The notes beneath the pieces were generated by a model that was given only the letters and a program-made list of their open reading frames with translations, was not told the origin of the DNA and did no database searches. A DNA stretch of 20,866 nt from Sphaeroforma sirkka (Eukaryota > Opisthokonta > Ichthyosporea > Ichthyophonida). The position numbers and the translations under genes are program-made. This document shows positions 1 to 10,450 of this stretch, piece by piece; the stretch's first letter is position 1, and every line of letters starts with the position of its first letter. The stretch spans positions 17,501 to 38,366 of the forward strand of contig LUCW03001783.1 in NCBI GenBank assembly GCA_001586965.3, written 5' to 3'.

Positions 1-145
1 ACTATTGGCGATAGATCTTTTTCTGTGAAATGTGCAGTCTGGTAGACTTCGTACTGACTCTCTGGTGTGTATAGCTAGCTGTATCTGACGTCTATTTTTC
101 ATTGTGTATATATATGTATGTATATGTATATATGTATATATTTGC

Positions 146-192
<47 letters not shown>

Positions 193-604
193 GGTGGGTG
201 GGTGGGTGGGTGTATGTGTGTGTCTATATATATGTATATGTATGTGTCTGTGTCTGTACGTGTGTGGGTGCGTGTGTGTGTATATGTATGTGTTTGTACG
301 TATATATATATATCTGCGTATGACGTAGTGTCGTGTGTATGACAGAAGTAGGTTTCTTCTATTGGTTTTTTGGGGTACAGAAGGCTATATCGTACTCTAT
401 TATCTTGCTCCAAAGCACAATTTATATATGTCTATACATGCATATATATTACGTCTGCATGAACTGAAACGAATATCTGAAATCAAGGGCAAGAATATGC
501 AGAGATTTGTGTACGCACGTTTATGAGAACATCACCTGACTTTCTTGCTCTCATATTCGTATCCACTCGTGTGCTTATAATCTCGGCTTCCACACACCCT
601 GCAG
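1..604. other. Upstream intron or 5' region of the IMPACT gene, no coding exon seen
   Basis: No ATG-initiated exon for the gene that follows can be found here, and the RWD domain expected at the N-terminus of IMPACT proteins is not encoded. The stretch holds a compound microsatellite (about 102-320) and otherwise low-complexity sequence. The reading frame of the first visible exon is closed by a TAA at 578-580, and a plausible acceptor (CCCTGCAG) ends at 604. I infer that this is intron and that the first exon or exons lie left of the window. Confidence 0.55.
102..320. repeat. Compound microsatellite (TA)n-(TG)n-(GGGT)n
   Basis: An imperfect TA/TGTA tract runs into (TA)n at about 146-170, (TG)n at about 171-191, then five GGG runs separated by single T between 192 and 210, then mixed TG/TA sequence. 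The GGG block fits the consensus for an intramolecular G-quadruplex, and the alternating purine-pyrimidine tract could adopt Z-DNA or cruciform forms. Open frames here (Tyr/Ile/Val/Cys-rich, and Thr/His/Tyr-rich on the other strand) are products of the repeat, not genes. Confidence 0.9.
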
Positions 605-1228
605 CATCTCGCGGTAAAGGTGGATGAAAAACTTAGAACAGAAAGCTCCCAAGGACAGTTCGGTACGGCAACCGCTGACGCGCTCGAGCACAATCTCGAG
701 GAATTAATTCTGCACACGGAGGGGGAGTACGCATACAATAAGAGCTGGAAAGATGCGAGTGGTGACCAGAAAGATACGGATGGAAGGAATGCAGGGGAGG
801 TTCCGGAAATAACGAGCCACGAACCGTTTACGATAAAAAAGAGTACATTCCAGGCACACGTCGCGGCGGTACACTCCGTCGAGGTACGTGCTTTTTCATG
901 CGAGTTCTTGGCTTTTTTGCTGTTGGGTTTGGATCTCTAAGGCTTATATGTACATTGTGCGTGTCTGGGATGACGGCCTTATGGCACAAGGCTGCAAGCG
1001 GTATAAACCCTTTCTTGTTGTGCTTTGTTTTCTTTGCAATCAGAATCGGATGTGAGTCATGGATATGTGTTCTACGAAACGGACTAAGAGCTCATAGTTT
1101 ATTGGGCATTTATATATATATATATATATATATACATATATATATGGATGTGGGTGTGTGGGTGTGGGTGTAGGTGTGGGTGTGGGTGTGTGGGTGTGGG
1201 AGTGGGTGTGGGTGCGTGGGTGTGTATG

Positions 1229-1282
<54 letters not shown>

Positions 1283-1300
1283 TGGGTGGGTGCGTGGGTG

Positions 1301-1354
<54 letters not shown>

Positions 1355-2571
1355 TAGTTATGTATTTATTTGAGGTTTTATGACTGTTCACAGATTCCGG
1401 TCAAAGTATGCCCGTGTAGCAGATCTGTGAGCTACCTCCCAGTTCACTGAAATCAAACCATGCACACTTCCGCTATGTCTCATCAGGGTCACGCTCTGAC
1501 TTTCATAATCAGGACGTGCGCTTGGTGATGGGCAAGCTCTTAGAAAGTCGCAAGATTCAACGGGCGACACACAACATGTACGCATACCGCATCTACAACG
1601 AAAGCAAAGGTACGGTTAGTGGTATGTTTGTGCTCATAGTGTTTCCGGTGTATAATTCGGGGTTGCCAGGACTTTGTGAATTGGATATACATGGTCATGA
1701 AATCTATTTGAAAAATATCGGTTAATCAAGATTACATTCTTTGCACTCGATTCTGAGTTTAGCCTAGGGTACCGACATGTGTGCGAGAATGTCTTTTGCC
1801 CATATGTTTCATATCCGCTATTTAATCAACCCATTCGGAGACTTATTACACCTATACATGCCATGTTATGGACATGATGGTGAAAACATCACAAGAAGAT
1901 AAAGCATGGAACTGAAGTGTTTGACAATTCTTTGCATCTCAGGTGTGTGGCTAGCGGATTGTGATGACGATGGTGAACAGCACGCTGGCAGTCGGCTCGC
2001 CCATCTTCTTGACATGCAGGGCGTCAAGGATGTACTTGTGGTTGTTAGTCGATGGTATGTGTCGTAACTAATCATTAACACTATTCCTGTGTGTATTTTA
2101 ACGTTGCTGACGAGCATGATGACCGCGCTTTTATCGCGGCTTTAGTGGATAGCACTGCTTCTTTTGGCTCAATGCCGAAGCCTACTTTCTTAGTCAGGAG
2201 AAAAAACTCGTGAGTGGAATTATAAGGGATTCGCATGATGTATGAATAAGAACGTGGGTACGCGTTTTGTAGTAGATTTGATAGCGTGAACCATATGTAA
2301 TCGCATATGTGGTCTAGTTTACGGCCATATGACATTTGGCCGAAGTATTGCAAGTTTATTAAATTCTCGAACATATCTGTAATACTCGAGAACAGGCATC
2401 GTAGCTGTTGCTCACTGGGTTCAATTGTACTTTGTTGTATCGTCGCAACTACCTGCTTCAATCTGTAGGTTCGGTGGGATATTGTTGGGCCCGGATCGTT
2501 TCAAACACATCAATAATGTGGCTAGAGTCGCATTAGTGGACCAGGGATACGTGAGAGACAAGGAGAAGTAG
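605..2571 (+). CDS. IMPACT: IMPACT-family protein (UPF0029/YIH1-like), 5'-partial, four exons seen
   Basis: Four exons join in phase: 605-883, 1513-1609, 1943-2054 and 2469-2571 (stop TAG). Donors are GTACGT, GTACGG and GTATGT; acceptors end ATAATCAG, CATCTCAG and CTGTAG; phases are 0, 1 and 2. The product (about 196 visible residues) has an acidic, glutamine-containing linker, then the UPF0029 core: [58 protein letters not shown] and [19 protein letters not shown]. Family knowledge: IMPACT/Yih1 binds GCN1 in the cytosol and competes with GCN2, lowering eIF2-alpha phosphorylation; the usual N-terminal RWD domain would lie in exons left of the window. The protein stops soon after the INN motif with a short charged tail (KEK). 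No frameshift or stop interrupts the exons, so the gene looks intact. The start of the first exon is the least certain boundary; its frame is open to 581 and has no ATG. Confidence 0.93.
1111..1352. repeat. Intronic compound microsatellite: (TA)n, GGGTG-rich, (TA)n, (TG)n, GGGTG, (TA)n
   Basis: This lies inside the first visible IMPACT intron (884-1512). The order on + is (TA)n about 1111-1145, a G-rich block about 1147-1227 with more than ten GGG runs, (TA)n about 1229-1250, (TG)n about 1251-1280, GGG runs about 1282-1302, and a long (TA)n about 1303-1351. The G-rich blocks meet the G-quadruplex consensus on the coding strand, so they would also be present in the pre-mRNA. Confidence 0.9.
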
Positions 2572-5406
2572 AATCGACACTCTTTTAGGAAATTTGCGGG
2601 CTTCTCGTCCAACAATGTGAAATGACACAGTCTGACTGTGAGCAGATCGCTCGTGATATAAGTGCTCCGGCCTGCTATACGGCTCATACAAACGCTCAGC
2701 ATTCTGAGAAATCGCAAGCTTATAATGAAAACCTTGTTCAACTAGAATGATGGCTTGTGTCGTTAAAAATCGCTGCGATAGGTAATGCTTCACAGTGAGA
2801 GACCTTTACCAACATTTACAACGGACCAAGCTGGCCCGATCTGGTCAGAGACTTGCTCTTCTTGTACAACAATGATGTCTAAGATCGCTTATCATGGCCA
2901 ACACCGCTATCGTCGAGCATGGAGACCATAGCTTAAACTGACTCGTGTATTATAAACTTAATCGGGTAGCTAATTGTACAGGGCATCCCAGTGGTGTTCA
3001 GTAGACCTTATACGGGCTCTCATAGTAGCTTTGTGCGTTGGCATGTAGCTGATTGGATATGGAAAAACAAGGTTCGAAATTCAATTTAAAATGTCGGTCA
3101 ATACTCTTTGTCATCTTTTCACTCTAGCAAGACGAACCGGTGCTGCACCTACATAGTGATTGCGATGGTCTAATGTCATCAATAAATCTTAATCGAGATT
3201 GTATACGCTTTCGTTTACAAATTTGTATCTAAAGGATGAAGATATTAGAAACACTGTCGTGTCTATTTTAGTATTGCTACCCGAGACCTACAAATTTCGA
3301 TAGGTATGCAATTCCCTACAATTGTAGAAAAATATCGCAAAATTACTTAAGACCAAAACTAACCTTTAGCCTTGAAAACTATTTGACGATACAACGCGTC
3401 AACTCTAAATACTTAACAGTGTATTGAGAAATACATACTGCATTGGTAAGATTCGATTCCATGCCGGTGTGTCCACTATGATCGAGAAGAAATTATATGC
3501 CTATCCAGGAAGTAAGCGAACTCACGAGAATGATGGCATATCCTTTAACTGCGCGTTTGTTTGCTATATTGTGCCATATAGCAGAGGCATCCGTGTGATC
3601 AATTCCTGCTTCAAAACTGAAGGTCATAGTTTGAAATTTCTTCCACCCCTCCAGTCCAATATAGTATTGAACGATGTGTTGAGGCGCCAAAAAATGGACT
3701 TGTTCGTTGCTTTTCGTTACCAACCCCAATACTAAAAGAAAGATCGACAGTGAATATGTCAGCGATTGCTTCAAGAATATGTTTAAAGGTGTGCGTAAGC
3801 TTGGACAGGGAGTTTAGGATCCTATGACTATGCTCATGTAGGCCCGAGCCAATCACCTTCGTGTTGGCCTTTGGTAAGTCAACGCGGGTGTACTTAAAAA
3901 GCTAAATCATGCTAGAAAAGATCCTAACATGGAGTTTCTCGCGAGTTGGACGAAGTCCATGCAATTTTGTTTTCTCATCTGGCGTACTGACACATCGCAA
4001 AATAACTTCTATTTCTGATCAATACAGACAATATAGTGTATCGACATGTAGACCTCGAAACAGATATAGCATGTACCTATCAGAACCTGGAAATTGTGAT
4101 AGGGTATCGGACTCGCATCTTCAATACTTCAATTTGTTTACACAATCTGTCTCACTTGCTTACATCGATTTACTACGTGAAGGGTCAGTTCCTGATTCAG
4201 GGAGATGTTGCTATTATTATGGTCTCTTTTACGACACCAGAGAAAACTAAGATTTACACGTTAGTTGCCGATTTTCATGCGTGTATCGTGGAGTAACCAT
4301 ATGTAGAGCTTTTATCTGGATCTATGTATCGCGGGAGAATAGGGGTTCTTCAATTCTAATAATTTATAGTGAGTGATCAATCCCTACACTATTAGGTGAA
4401 GCTATTTTTCCTCATGAATAGGATTAGGGTAGCCCTTTCATTCGTTACTAGACTGGTCCGCACTCGACACTTTGAGTATAATTTACTGGAAAGGAGCGGG
4501 AGTCTGGTACAGTAAAATGTATCACGTGGTGGCTGAAATGAGGCTACCCAATGTTTACGATATAGTGTATGTAGAACCTGTCGAAGGCAAGCCATTTACC
4601 TCCGGTAGGGTACTTTTGTCAATTTTTTGCAGCACATATTCGCAGAAGCGCTGATACTTAGTAAATAAAGCGGTACATTCACCTGTACGTATCACATACA
4701 TCACTCTGCTGTGAAGCTGCAATTGTAATCGGTTTAAAGTATTTTAACTTTCTATAACGTGTCGACCTCATTTGTCATATATATACGATAGTTTTAGCTT
4801 TGGTAGAAACTCTCAACTCGAAGTCTCGACATCATTGTAGCGAACGTATGTGTTCGATTGTTCTTGTTCGCATTGTAGCATGGTGTGCCGGTCAACCGAC
4901 CGACTACTCAGCATGCGAGGACCCAATTTAACGTCAACTGCTTGTCAAGCATTTATACGAAACAATAAATGGGCCGCACGTCGTTTTTTTCGTAAAAAAT
5001 AAACTCCTCGAATTTTAACCTCACGACTTCTCCCAGAGGAGGGAATGTAGAAGGGTCCCTACGGAACCCTCCGCCATCTACGTTCTTGACCTATTCAGCT
5101 CTTGATCCCGCCTATTGTTTATTCTTATGTCGCTTAGACCATGCGTTGGATAATCATATAAATTAATAAGTATACCAGTCCAACGCCTTGGTTATAAAAT
5201 TGGTAAAATTTATAAAGGGTAAGATAACTGTAGTAAGGTTATTTAGATTGTCCAAGCTGTGGTGAATATATTTGTTAGTCACAGGGACATTGACGTTCAT
5301 CAAGGACTACGTGAACTGGTTATGCTTTTTATTTTACGCTAGTGACTCAAGTTGACATTATAGGCGGCTTGTTGTAGATACAAGAAATTAGTCACTGCTG
5401 ATAATA
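2572..5406. other. 2.8 kb with no recognisable gene
   Basis: This follows the IMPACT stop codon and must include its 3' UTR; the first AATAAA I noticed on + is at 3181. Short open frames exist between about 3424 and 4654 on both strands (up to 113 codons). They overlap in several frames, lack recognisable domains and do not form a splice-consistent chain, so I do not call them genes. The sequence is moderately AT-rich and not repetitive except for a hairpin near 5043. Confidence 0.6.
5043..5085 (+). other. Imperfect hairpin
   Basis: GAATGTAGA (5043-5051) pairs with TCTACGTTC (5077-5085), nine pairs including one G-U. Inside it AGGGT (5052-5056) pairs with ACCCT (5066-5070) and CC with GG, leaving a four-base loop, a one-base bulge and a six-base asymmetric bulge. 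The flank CTCCCAGAGGAG just upstream is also self-complementary. No transcript type is evident; it could be a chance structure or a decayed repeat. Confidence 0.35.
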
Positions 5407-5456
5407 TCCTCTATGCCTCAGCTAATGAACCGACTGTAGAGACTACATCGAAAGAC
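5407..5456 (+). pseudogene. tRNA-Tyr-derived relic, truncated
   Basis: The segment CTCTATG-CCTCAG, then ACCGACTGTAG and an ACTACATC stretch follows the 5' half of the intact tRNA-Tyr at 16798-16881: acceptor strand, A box, anticodon stem and GTA anticodon, start of the intron. The D-loop is damaged (GTTGGTAGAGC is reduced to CTAATGA) and the T arm is not recognisable downstream. It cannot fold as a tRNA and is best read as a decayed copy or the head of a tRNA-derived SINE. Confidence 0.6.
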
Positions 5457-6155
5457 GTATTTGCACATTGTCTACTATGCATCTGTATGAAGGTGCTTGA
5501 ATCTGCTCGTTTAAACCTTGACTGATTGTCAAGCGATTAAATGTTGATGCATTAAGCAAGTAAGGCCGCGAAAAATCGACTCGGAACATATCTATCTGTC
5601 TTTGTGGATGTGATTTTCTGTAAACCAACAAAAAACAAACCGTGAACGTATATGCGAGTGTATATGCGTTAAATATCTATTGAGAGTTCCAAAAACGATG
5701 CAATATATGAAAGACTATATATATTTATTTATTTACTTGCTTGACAAATCCATCCTCATGACTATCGCATCCTTTTGTGCGTTTACACCAGAAAGTACTT
5801 GTCTTAATACCCTCTATACTTCTGACCATTAAAACCGTTGAACTGGGACAGTGATGTCTTCTCGTCCAGACCACTTTACCGGAGACGTATATCGTGCTAT
5901 AGCAGACCATGAGCATTAAACATGGATATAATATCGGAATCTGTACATTTGCATGCTTTTATTGCCCTTGACTGAAATAAAACTAGGAAGAATGAGCGAA
6001 TATATAATATTAAAATTGAGGCGATAAAATTGTAAACTTGTAGAACTTTGCATGCTCAAAATGCGGGTTTGCAAAATCACAAATTAATGCTGAGATTTGA
6101 TACCCCTTATTCAACCGCATGTGAAATTGTATGAATCTACTTTTTAAAAGTGAGA
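5457..6155. other. No feature seen
   Basis: AT-rich sequence with no gene, domain or strong repeat that I can support. Small frames on - (5443-5631, 5725-5916) have no recognisable motif and no splice-consistent partners. Confidence 0.5.
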
Positions 6156-6217
6156 CATCTATAGCTCAGCTAGTAGAGCTACCGGATGATGCATACCTAC
6201 ACCGTCACTGATTATGT
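6156..6217 (+). pseudogene. tRNA-Tyr-like relic, degenerate
   Basis: CATCTATAGCTCAGCTAGTAGAGCTACCGG matches the acceptor/D-arm/anticodon-stem order of the tRNA-Tyr at 16798 (TAGCTCAG, then GTAGAGC, then ACCGA), with an intact-looking A box. After ACCGG the anticodon loop is lost, and only weak traces of the 3' half remain (ACCGTCACTGATTA compared with TCGGTAGGTCCCTGATTCGA). No T-loop TTCGATT is kept. A tRNA pseudogene or SINE head. Confidence 0.6.
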
Positions 6218-7161
6218 AAAATAGCTCGTGTTGATGTTTTGTAATCGTCAAACAATGATATGCAGGTGCATCAGGCAATTAGAACCACTGAATATCGATC
6301 CCCAACAAAAATCTGCGTGCCCTTTTGGGTGAATTTCCTGCAAACAACCATCGAAGCTCAAGCTCTATGCGTAGGTAGTCAAAAAATCATATGCGCGTGT
6401 GTACGCGAGTGTAGGTTGAAGCGGTTAAAGTAAATTAGTAGAGAAGGAAATATAATATTTAGTCTACTTTGGTAGCCCACCATTCTGGATATCGTTTCCT
6501 TATCGGCGACTATACCACTGAGTATCCCCGGTCCGATGATGTCTGCACTTCTAAACAATAAGGTAAGGGGGATGGAACAGTACATCTTAGACTATAACTA
6601 CCTTACCCGAGACGTAGATGGCATCTACCGTACTTGCCTTCACTGCATCGAATGTGGAACATAAACTCATTTAAGATAGAGAGAACAATCGGTCTATCAA
6701 TTTGTGTGTTTGTATGCTTGTAATCACGCTTAGTTTTTAAAGGACTCGGTAGGATGAGCTAGGTTATATTGAAACCTCGTTTGAATTTTAATCAGAAATA
6801 ACGACCATGACCAGATTGTATCATGTACAGGTACAATGAAAATGGCGAGTAGTAACCTGTCATTGCACGAAAACATAGTCCCAGATAAATGGGCGTAGCC
6901 TTCTAGATAAAAAAAGGCTAAACATCCTTGCCAGTTCTAGTTGGGTACTTTTTTTTTTAAGACTCTTTACTTCGAAAGCGATACCAGAAAATGTATTCTT
7001 ATGTAACTTTTGACTGTAATATCGTATCTACTATCAGATGTACATGTATACGCTTCAATATACATCAACAAACTTATGTGTCGAAAACACATTCTTGACT
7101 ATTATGAAAACTTTCGATTGGCCTGCATGTTATAAGGTGAGTGGCTGCACCATCTGAGGAC
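6218..7161. other. No gene seen
   Basis: AT-rich, no recognisable coding region. A short perfect inverted repeat GTAGATG-G-CATCTAC lies at 6614-6628. The - strand frame at 6379-6585 (68 codons) has no motif I recognise. Confidence 0.5.
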
Positions 7162-7165
7162 TGGA

Positions 7166-7497
7166 TGTAGCATCCAGGGACCATATTATCAGAAAAGCCT
7201 ATCCTAAACCCAAAACCAAGGATTGTCAAATACTGAGTTTTGGATCTAGGATCCAATATTCCTGATGATAGAGTGAACAGAAATATAGCGGGATACCGGT
7301 AAGTGATACTGGGACTCCCACGTGTGAGGGAAACACTAAAGTAATAATTGAGTCTATTGTATAAAATACTAAACACGAATAAAGACTCAATGCGAACCCT
7401 TCAGCCTAAGACTTTTACCTAGCTGTAAGACTAGCACTTGAGAAAAGGTCTATTGTTTCCTTTAGTCGTAGTCTATCAGTTACTCTCAATCTCTACA
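7166..7497 (+). repeat. Solo LTR of the Ty3/gypsy-like family
   Basis: This 332-bp unit starts TGTAGCATCC, ends CTCTACA (terminal TGTA...TACA) and is flanked on both sides by TGGA (7162-7165 and 7498-7501), a candidate 4-bp target-site duplication. It is the reverse complement of the LTRs at 11406-11738 and 14525-14857, so it lies in the opposite orientation. Shared blocks include CAGAAAAGCC, ACTGAGTTTTGGAT and TACCTAGCTGTAAGA. It keeps TATAAAA at 7360-7366 and AATAAA at 7378-7383, which the copies in the longer element have lost. A solo LTR normally arises by LTR-LTR recombination. Confidence 0.85.
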
Positions 7498-7501
7498 TGG
7501 A

Positions 7502-7929
7502 AATATTACGTTGTGTGCAAACAGCAGTGACATCACTGTTGGGTTGCATCTGATACACAAACCTGAAGAAAGACTGTAGACTGAATTTAGATTATATCGC
7601 TTAATGTTGTCACGCAGATAATATGTTGTTCAAGTGTCGTGGATGCAACTGTCGGAATGCAATGAAGCGTTGTCTATATTTTTCAGGTCACAAACTTTCA
7701 ATTAGGATGGGCTCCACCGACGCAGTAACTTCATATCGCGACCGAGCACTCCATACGCTCATCACGCGATATCCTTTATATATACACGTTAAAATATCCT
7801 GTTAGCAGAGTATTTAAACAACCCAGATATTAGTTTTGTGAAGTGCTTTCAAAACAAGATCGTGACATCAATGGTATTATGTGATTAAGCCACGAGATGG
7901 TTGTGTTTGTATGCGTCTATATTTCAACT
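7502..7929. other. No gene seen
   Basis: The only open frame of note (7623-7805, +, 60 codons, starting MLFKCRGCNC) has no domain I recognise and no clear splice partners. Confidence 0.45.
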
Positions 7930-8301
7930 GAATTAATTTTTATTGTTAATATTTTAATATTATAGCATCGTTTGCTTGTCTTGTAATCCATACAATAGTG
8001 TCTTTGCGATGCTTCAAACATCTGTAAATTTGTACTTAGCGTTATTTCAAGGTAAGTACAACTCATACATACACCTACTGTATTCATATATAACATCTGC
8101 CCAATGCCGAGTTCCTGCGAATTAATTTTTTATTGTTAATATTATAGCATCGTTTGCTTGCCTTGTAATCGCATATAATAGTGTCTTTGCGATGCTTCAA
8201 ACATCTGTAAATTGGTACTTAGCGTTATTTCAAGGTAAGTACAACTCTTACATACACCTACGGTATTCATATATAACATCTGCCCAATACCGAGTTCCTA
8301 C
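7930..8301 (+). repeat. Two-copy tandem duplication of a 183-189 bp unit with an exon-like core
   Basis: Copy 1 is 7930-8118 and copy 2 is 8119-8301; they are very similar. Copy 1 has an extra eight bases in its TTTTAATATT tract and copy 2 an extra base in the core. Each copy has, in order, a T/A-rich tract ending ATTATAG, an 86- or 87-base core (7966-8051; 8148-8234) ending TTTCAAG, then GTAAGTACAAC. This is the layout of acceptor, exon and donor. In copy 1 the core is open in one frame (IVCLSCNPYNSVFAMLQTS and on); in copy 2 the extra base shifts that frame into a TAA. No protein family recognised. It may be a duplicated exon of an undetected gene or a chance arrangement. Confidence 0.8.
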
Positions 8302-9060
8302 GGATCTTTAACAGTATACATCATACTCAGTTCACAATATTCCCACCAAAAGACGTAACACTTACTCACACGTATCAAAAGCCCATTTACCATAATTGTC
8401 CAACTCTAACGTAAACTTGTGCAGTACTTCCTAGAGTTGTGGGGTCGTTCGCGTTTTTTTCACTTACGCTATGATTTGCGTTACCATCCTCGCGGCGCAC
8501 TTCCTTCTCGTCACTAATAACATGTTGTTGCGTATAGGAGCTAAAACATACCTTGATACAAACTGTAGCGATCTACCCTCGACCTCATGATATCTCTATT
8601 CATCCGTAGAACCACAAACACGATTGGTTAAATTATTTTTGCTCATTTTTTTTTCGTTGACAATGACGTCTGCCATATTGATTATACCAACAATCGGCCG
8701 ACCATAAACTTGTACTATCCAACTCAGCTAGCAGAGAATTGTTCTCTCCAAAATTTGTTGTATCAAAGCAACATTAGTCCTATAAAAATATTATTTTTAG
8801 CACAAATATGAAAAAGTGGGACAACATGGTTCACAACCCCACTGTCAAATAATCAAAACAACACAGACATGAAGATTTAAATACATACTACAGCAAAGAA
8901 CCGTGTATGTGCGACTATAATGGGCCATAATAGGGCTTAGAAATAGATCTGGATAAGACATTGGCGCCAGGCTGCTAATAATCAGTAAGAACACCAAAAA
9001 TGCGCACACTTACCCTGAAAATACACTATATACACACCTGAACATAAAAGAAGCACACAG
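8302..9060. other. No gene seen; left flank of the transposase relic
   Basis: AT-rich. I looked for a terminal inverted repeat matching the sequence right of the transposase and did not find one. A short hairpin GAGAA-TTG-TTCTC lies near 8736-8748. On -, a short peptide read as LELDNYGKWAFDT (around 8395) faintly recalls the N-terminus of copia gag, too little to annotate. Confidence 0.45.
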
Positions 9061-10275
9061 GCATCACTATGGGTAGGTGCGCAGCTCGCGTACCGAAGCA
9101 GCCGCATCGTCTAAGGACCTGGCGAGTTAAATCAGGGCGCTACAAGAAGAGTGACACTACACCAATGAAAGAAGTAACTAAGGACCACACAAAGTGTGCA
9201 GAGAGCACATCGACGAGAAGTATTTAGTCAAACGAAACAAACTGTATAAGCTTACAACAGATGCTGTCCTATGACTCGATATGAATATGAAGGCCATCAA
9301 GCGGTGTTGAAACAACAGGAAAACATCAAAACACAAGAGCAACTTGTACGAGAATCGCGTATACGGGATCAAATACAAGATGAACATGCACCACTTTTAC
9401 GAAATTTACAAAATAATACGCGATGCAAAATACCGGTTGCGCAACCGTCAGATGGTCATATTGATTCATAACAGACCATTGCTGAGCTGCGACTCCAGCT
9501 GGAAGCTCAAACAATAGCGTTGAAGACGCAGTTACACAATTAGATGAGGCCAACCAAATTTTAAGTGTTCAGAAGATGAAAGTGTGATGGCCGATTGAAC
9601 CAGCAAGTTGGCGCGTAGGAAACAATATAAATTGCAGCAGGAAGTAGATGGCCATCAAGAGAAGATAGAAGTAGGATGGCAACAATGATGAAAGGGACGA
9701 GAGTTTATAAAATTTCCTACAACTATATCCGCACTACTCGTGAGCTTGTGAGATGTTGGACAGGCTTCCAATCTATATTTAAGTTCAGTGCAGATAAAGG
9801 GGTTCGGTGAACAGTACGAACCCAGTCGCAAATCTGTATCGCTTGAAAACGCTATAGTTATGTGGTTCGCTCGCGTTCGTCACAATCTGGAGCAAGGTGT
9901 GGTATTGCAGCTTTCTGGTATCAGCTGCACACAGACCGTATCAAATATCCTATATGATGCCAACTTTCTTTTGTTTTGCAAATGATCCACTAAAGTTACT
10001 TGATGAGGATATCAACAGATATCTACTTCTACCATGTTTTGTAGTTGATTATCCAAATACTGCACTTGTGATAGACTGTACTGAATACTATTTGGAGACA
10101 TCGCCTAATCTCGATGTTCAGCGTGCATCATGCAGTAACTATAAGCACCATAACACCGCCAAAAGGTTGGTTGTAATGTGGGGGGCTGGACACTGCGTGT
10201 TTGCTTCACACTTATGCCCGGTAGAATAAGCAATCCCGACATTACAAAATTATACAGGGAAAAGGCTGGTTATAC
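9061..10275 (+). pseudogene. THAP plus DDE_Tnp_4 transposase, broken (Harbinger/ISL2EU-like)
   Basis: The pieces appear in the order known for THAP-DDE_Tnp_4 transposases but in changing frames. (1) The end of a THAP zinc finger at about 9185-9267: CREH (the C-x2-H pair), then EKYLVKRNKLYKLTTDAV. (2) A glutamine/glutamate-rich coiled coil at 9271-9471, continuing past a stop to about 9540 (ELRLQLEAQTIALKTQL). (3) The helix-turn-helix before the catalytic core at 9788-9985 (VRHNLEQGVVLQLSGISCTQTVSNIL). (4) The start of the DDE core at about 9975-10215: CFVVDYPNTALVIDCTEYYL, QRASCSNYKHHNTAKRLVV; the Asp in IDCTE is the expected first catalytic residue. (5) After another frameshift, GRISNPDITKLY (10220-10275), the region holding the second Asp. 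The last acidic residue is not found. With several frameshifts and stops it is inactive. Confidence 0.8.
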
Positions 10276-10450
10276 ATGAACGTAATGCCTGTAGTATACT
10301 ATCATCATCATATACATATCTGGATCTGAAAGATGTATATTGAGATTGATCATCAAGCTATCTACACGAATACGATGTATTAGCCCACCTTTTCACAACA
10401 TTTCAATATAGCACGTACAAAGAAGGATGCATCACTCATATACTTACTAT

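Noticed and set aside
192-210. GGGT array as a telomeric repeat
   Set aside because: It is not TTAGGG or a known variant, is short, and lies next to (TG)n inside a gene region.
99-413. Long frames rich in Tyr, Ile, Val, Cys or Thr/His over the microsatellites (also near 1110-1391 and 19542-20545)
   Set aside because: They are direct translations of (TA)n, (TG)n and GGGT repeats, open in several frames at once.
2081-2741. Antisense frames of 126 and 106 codons across the last IMPACT intron and exon
   Set aside because: They overlap an intron and exon of a gene clearly coded on the other strand, and no domain is recognised.
3424-4654. A chain of + strand frames that might be exons (for example WYSKMYHVVAEMRLPNVYD)
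   Set aside because: No conserved motif, frames overlap on both strands, and the splice signals needed would give a roughly 30-base intron, unlike the 330-630 base introns of the IMPACT gene.
4598-4672. Tiny intron GTAGGG...TTTTGCAG joining to a short last exon
   Set aside because: The intron would be about 30 bases, which is too short, and the joined peptide has no recognisable sequence.
10276-10450. Continuation of the transposase to the third catalytic residue
   Set aside because: No frame shows the expected DRGF- or E-containing motif; TAT and ATC repeats dominate.
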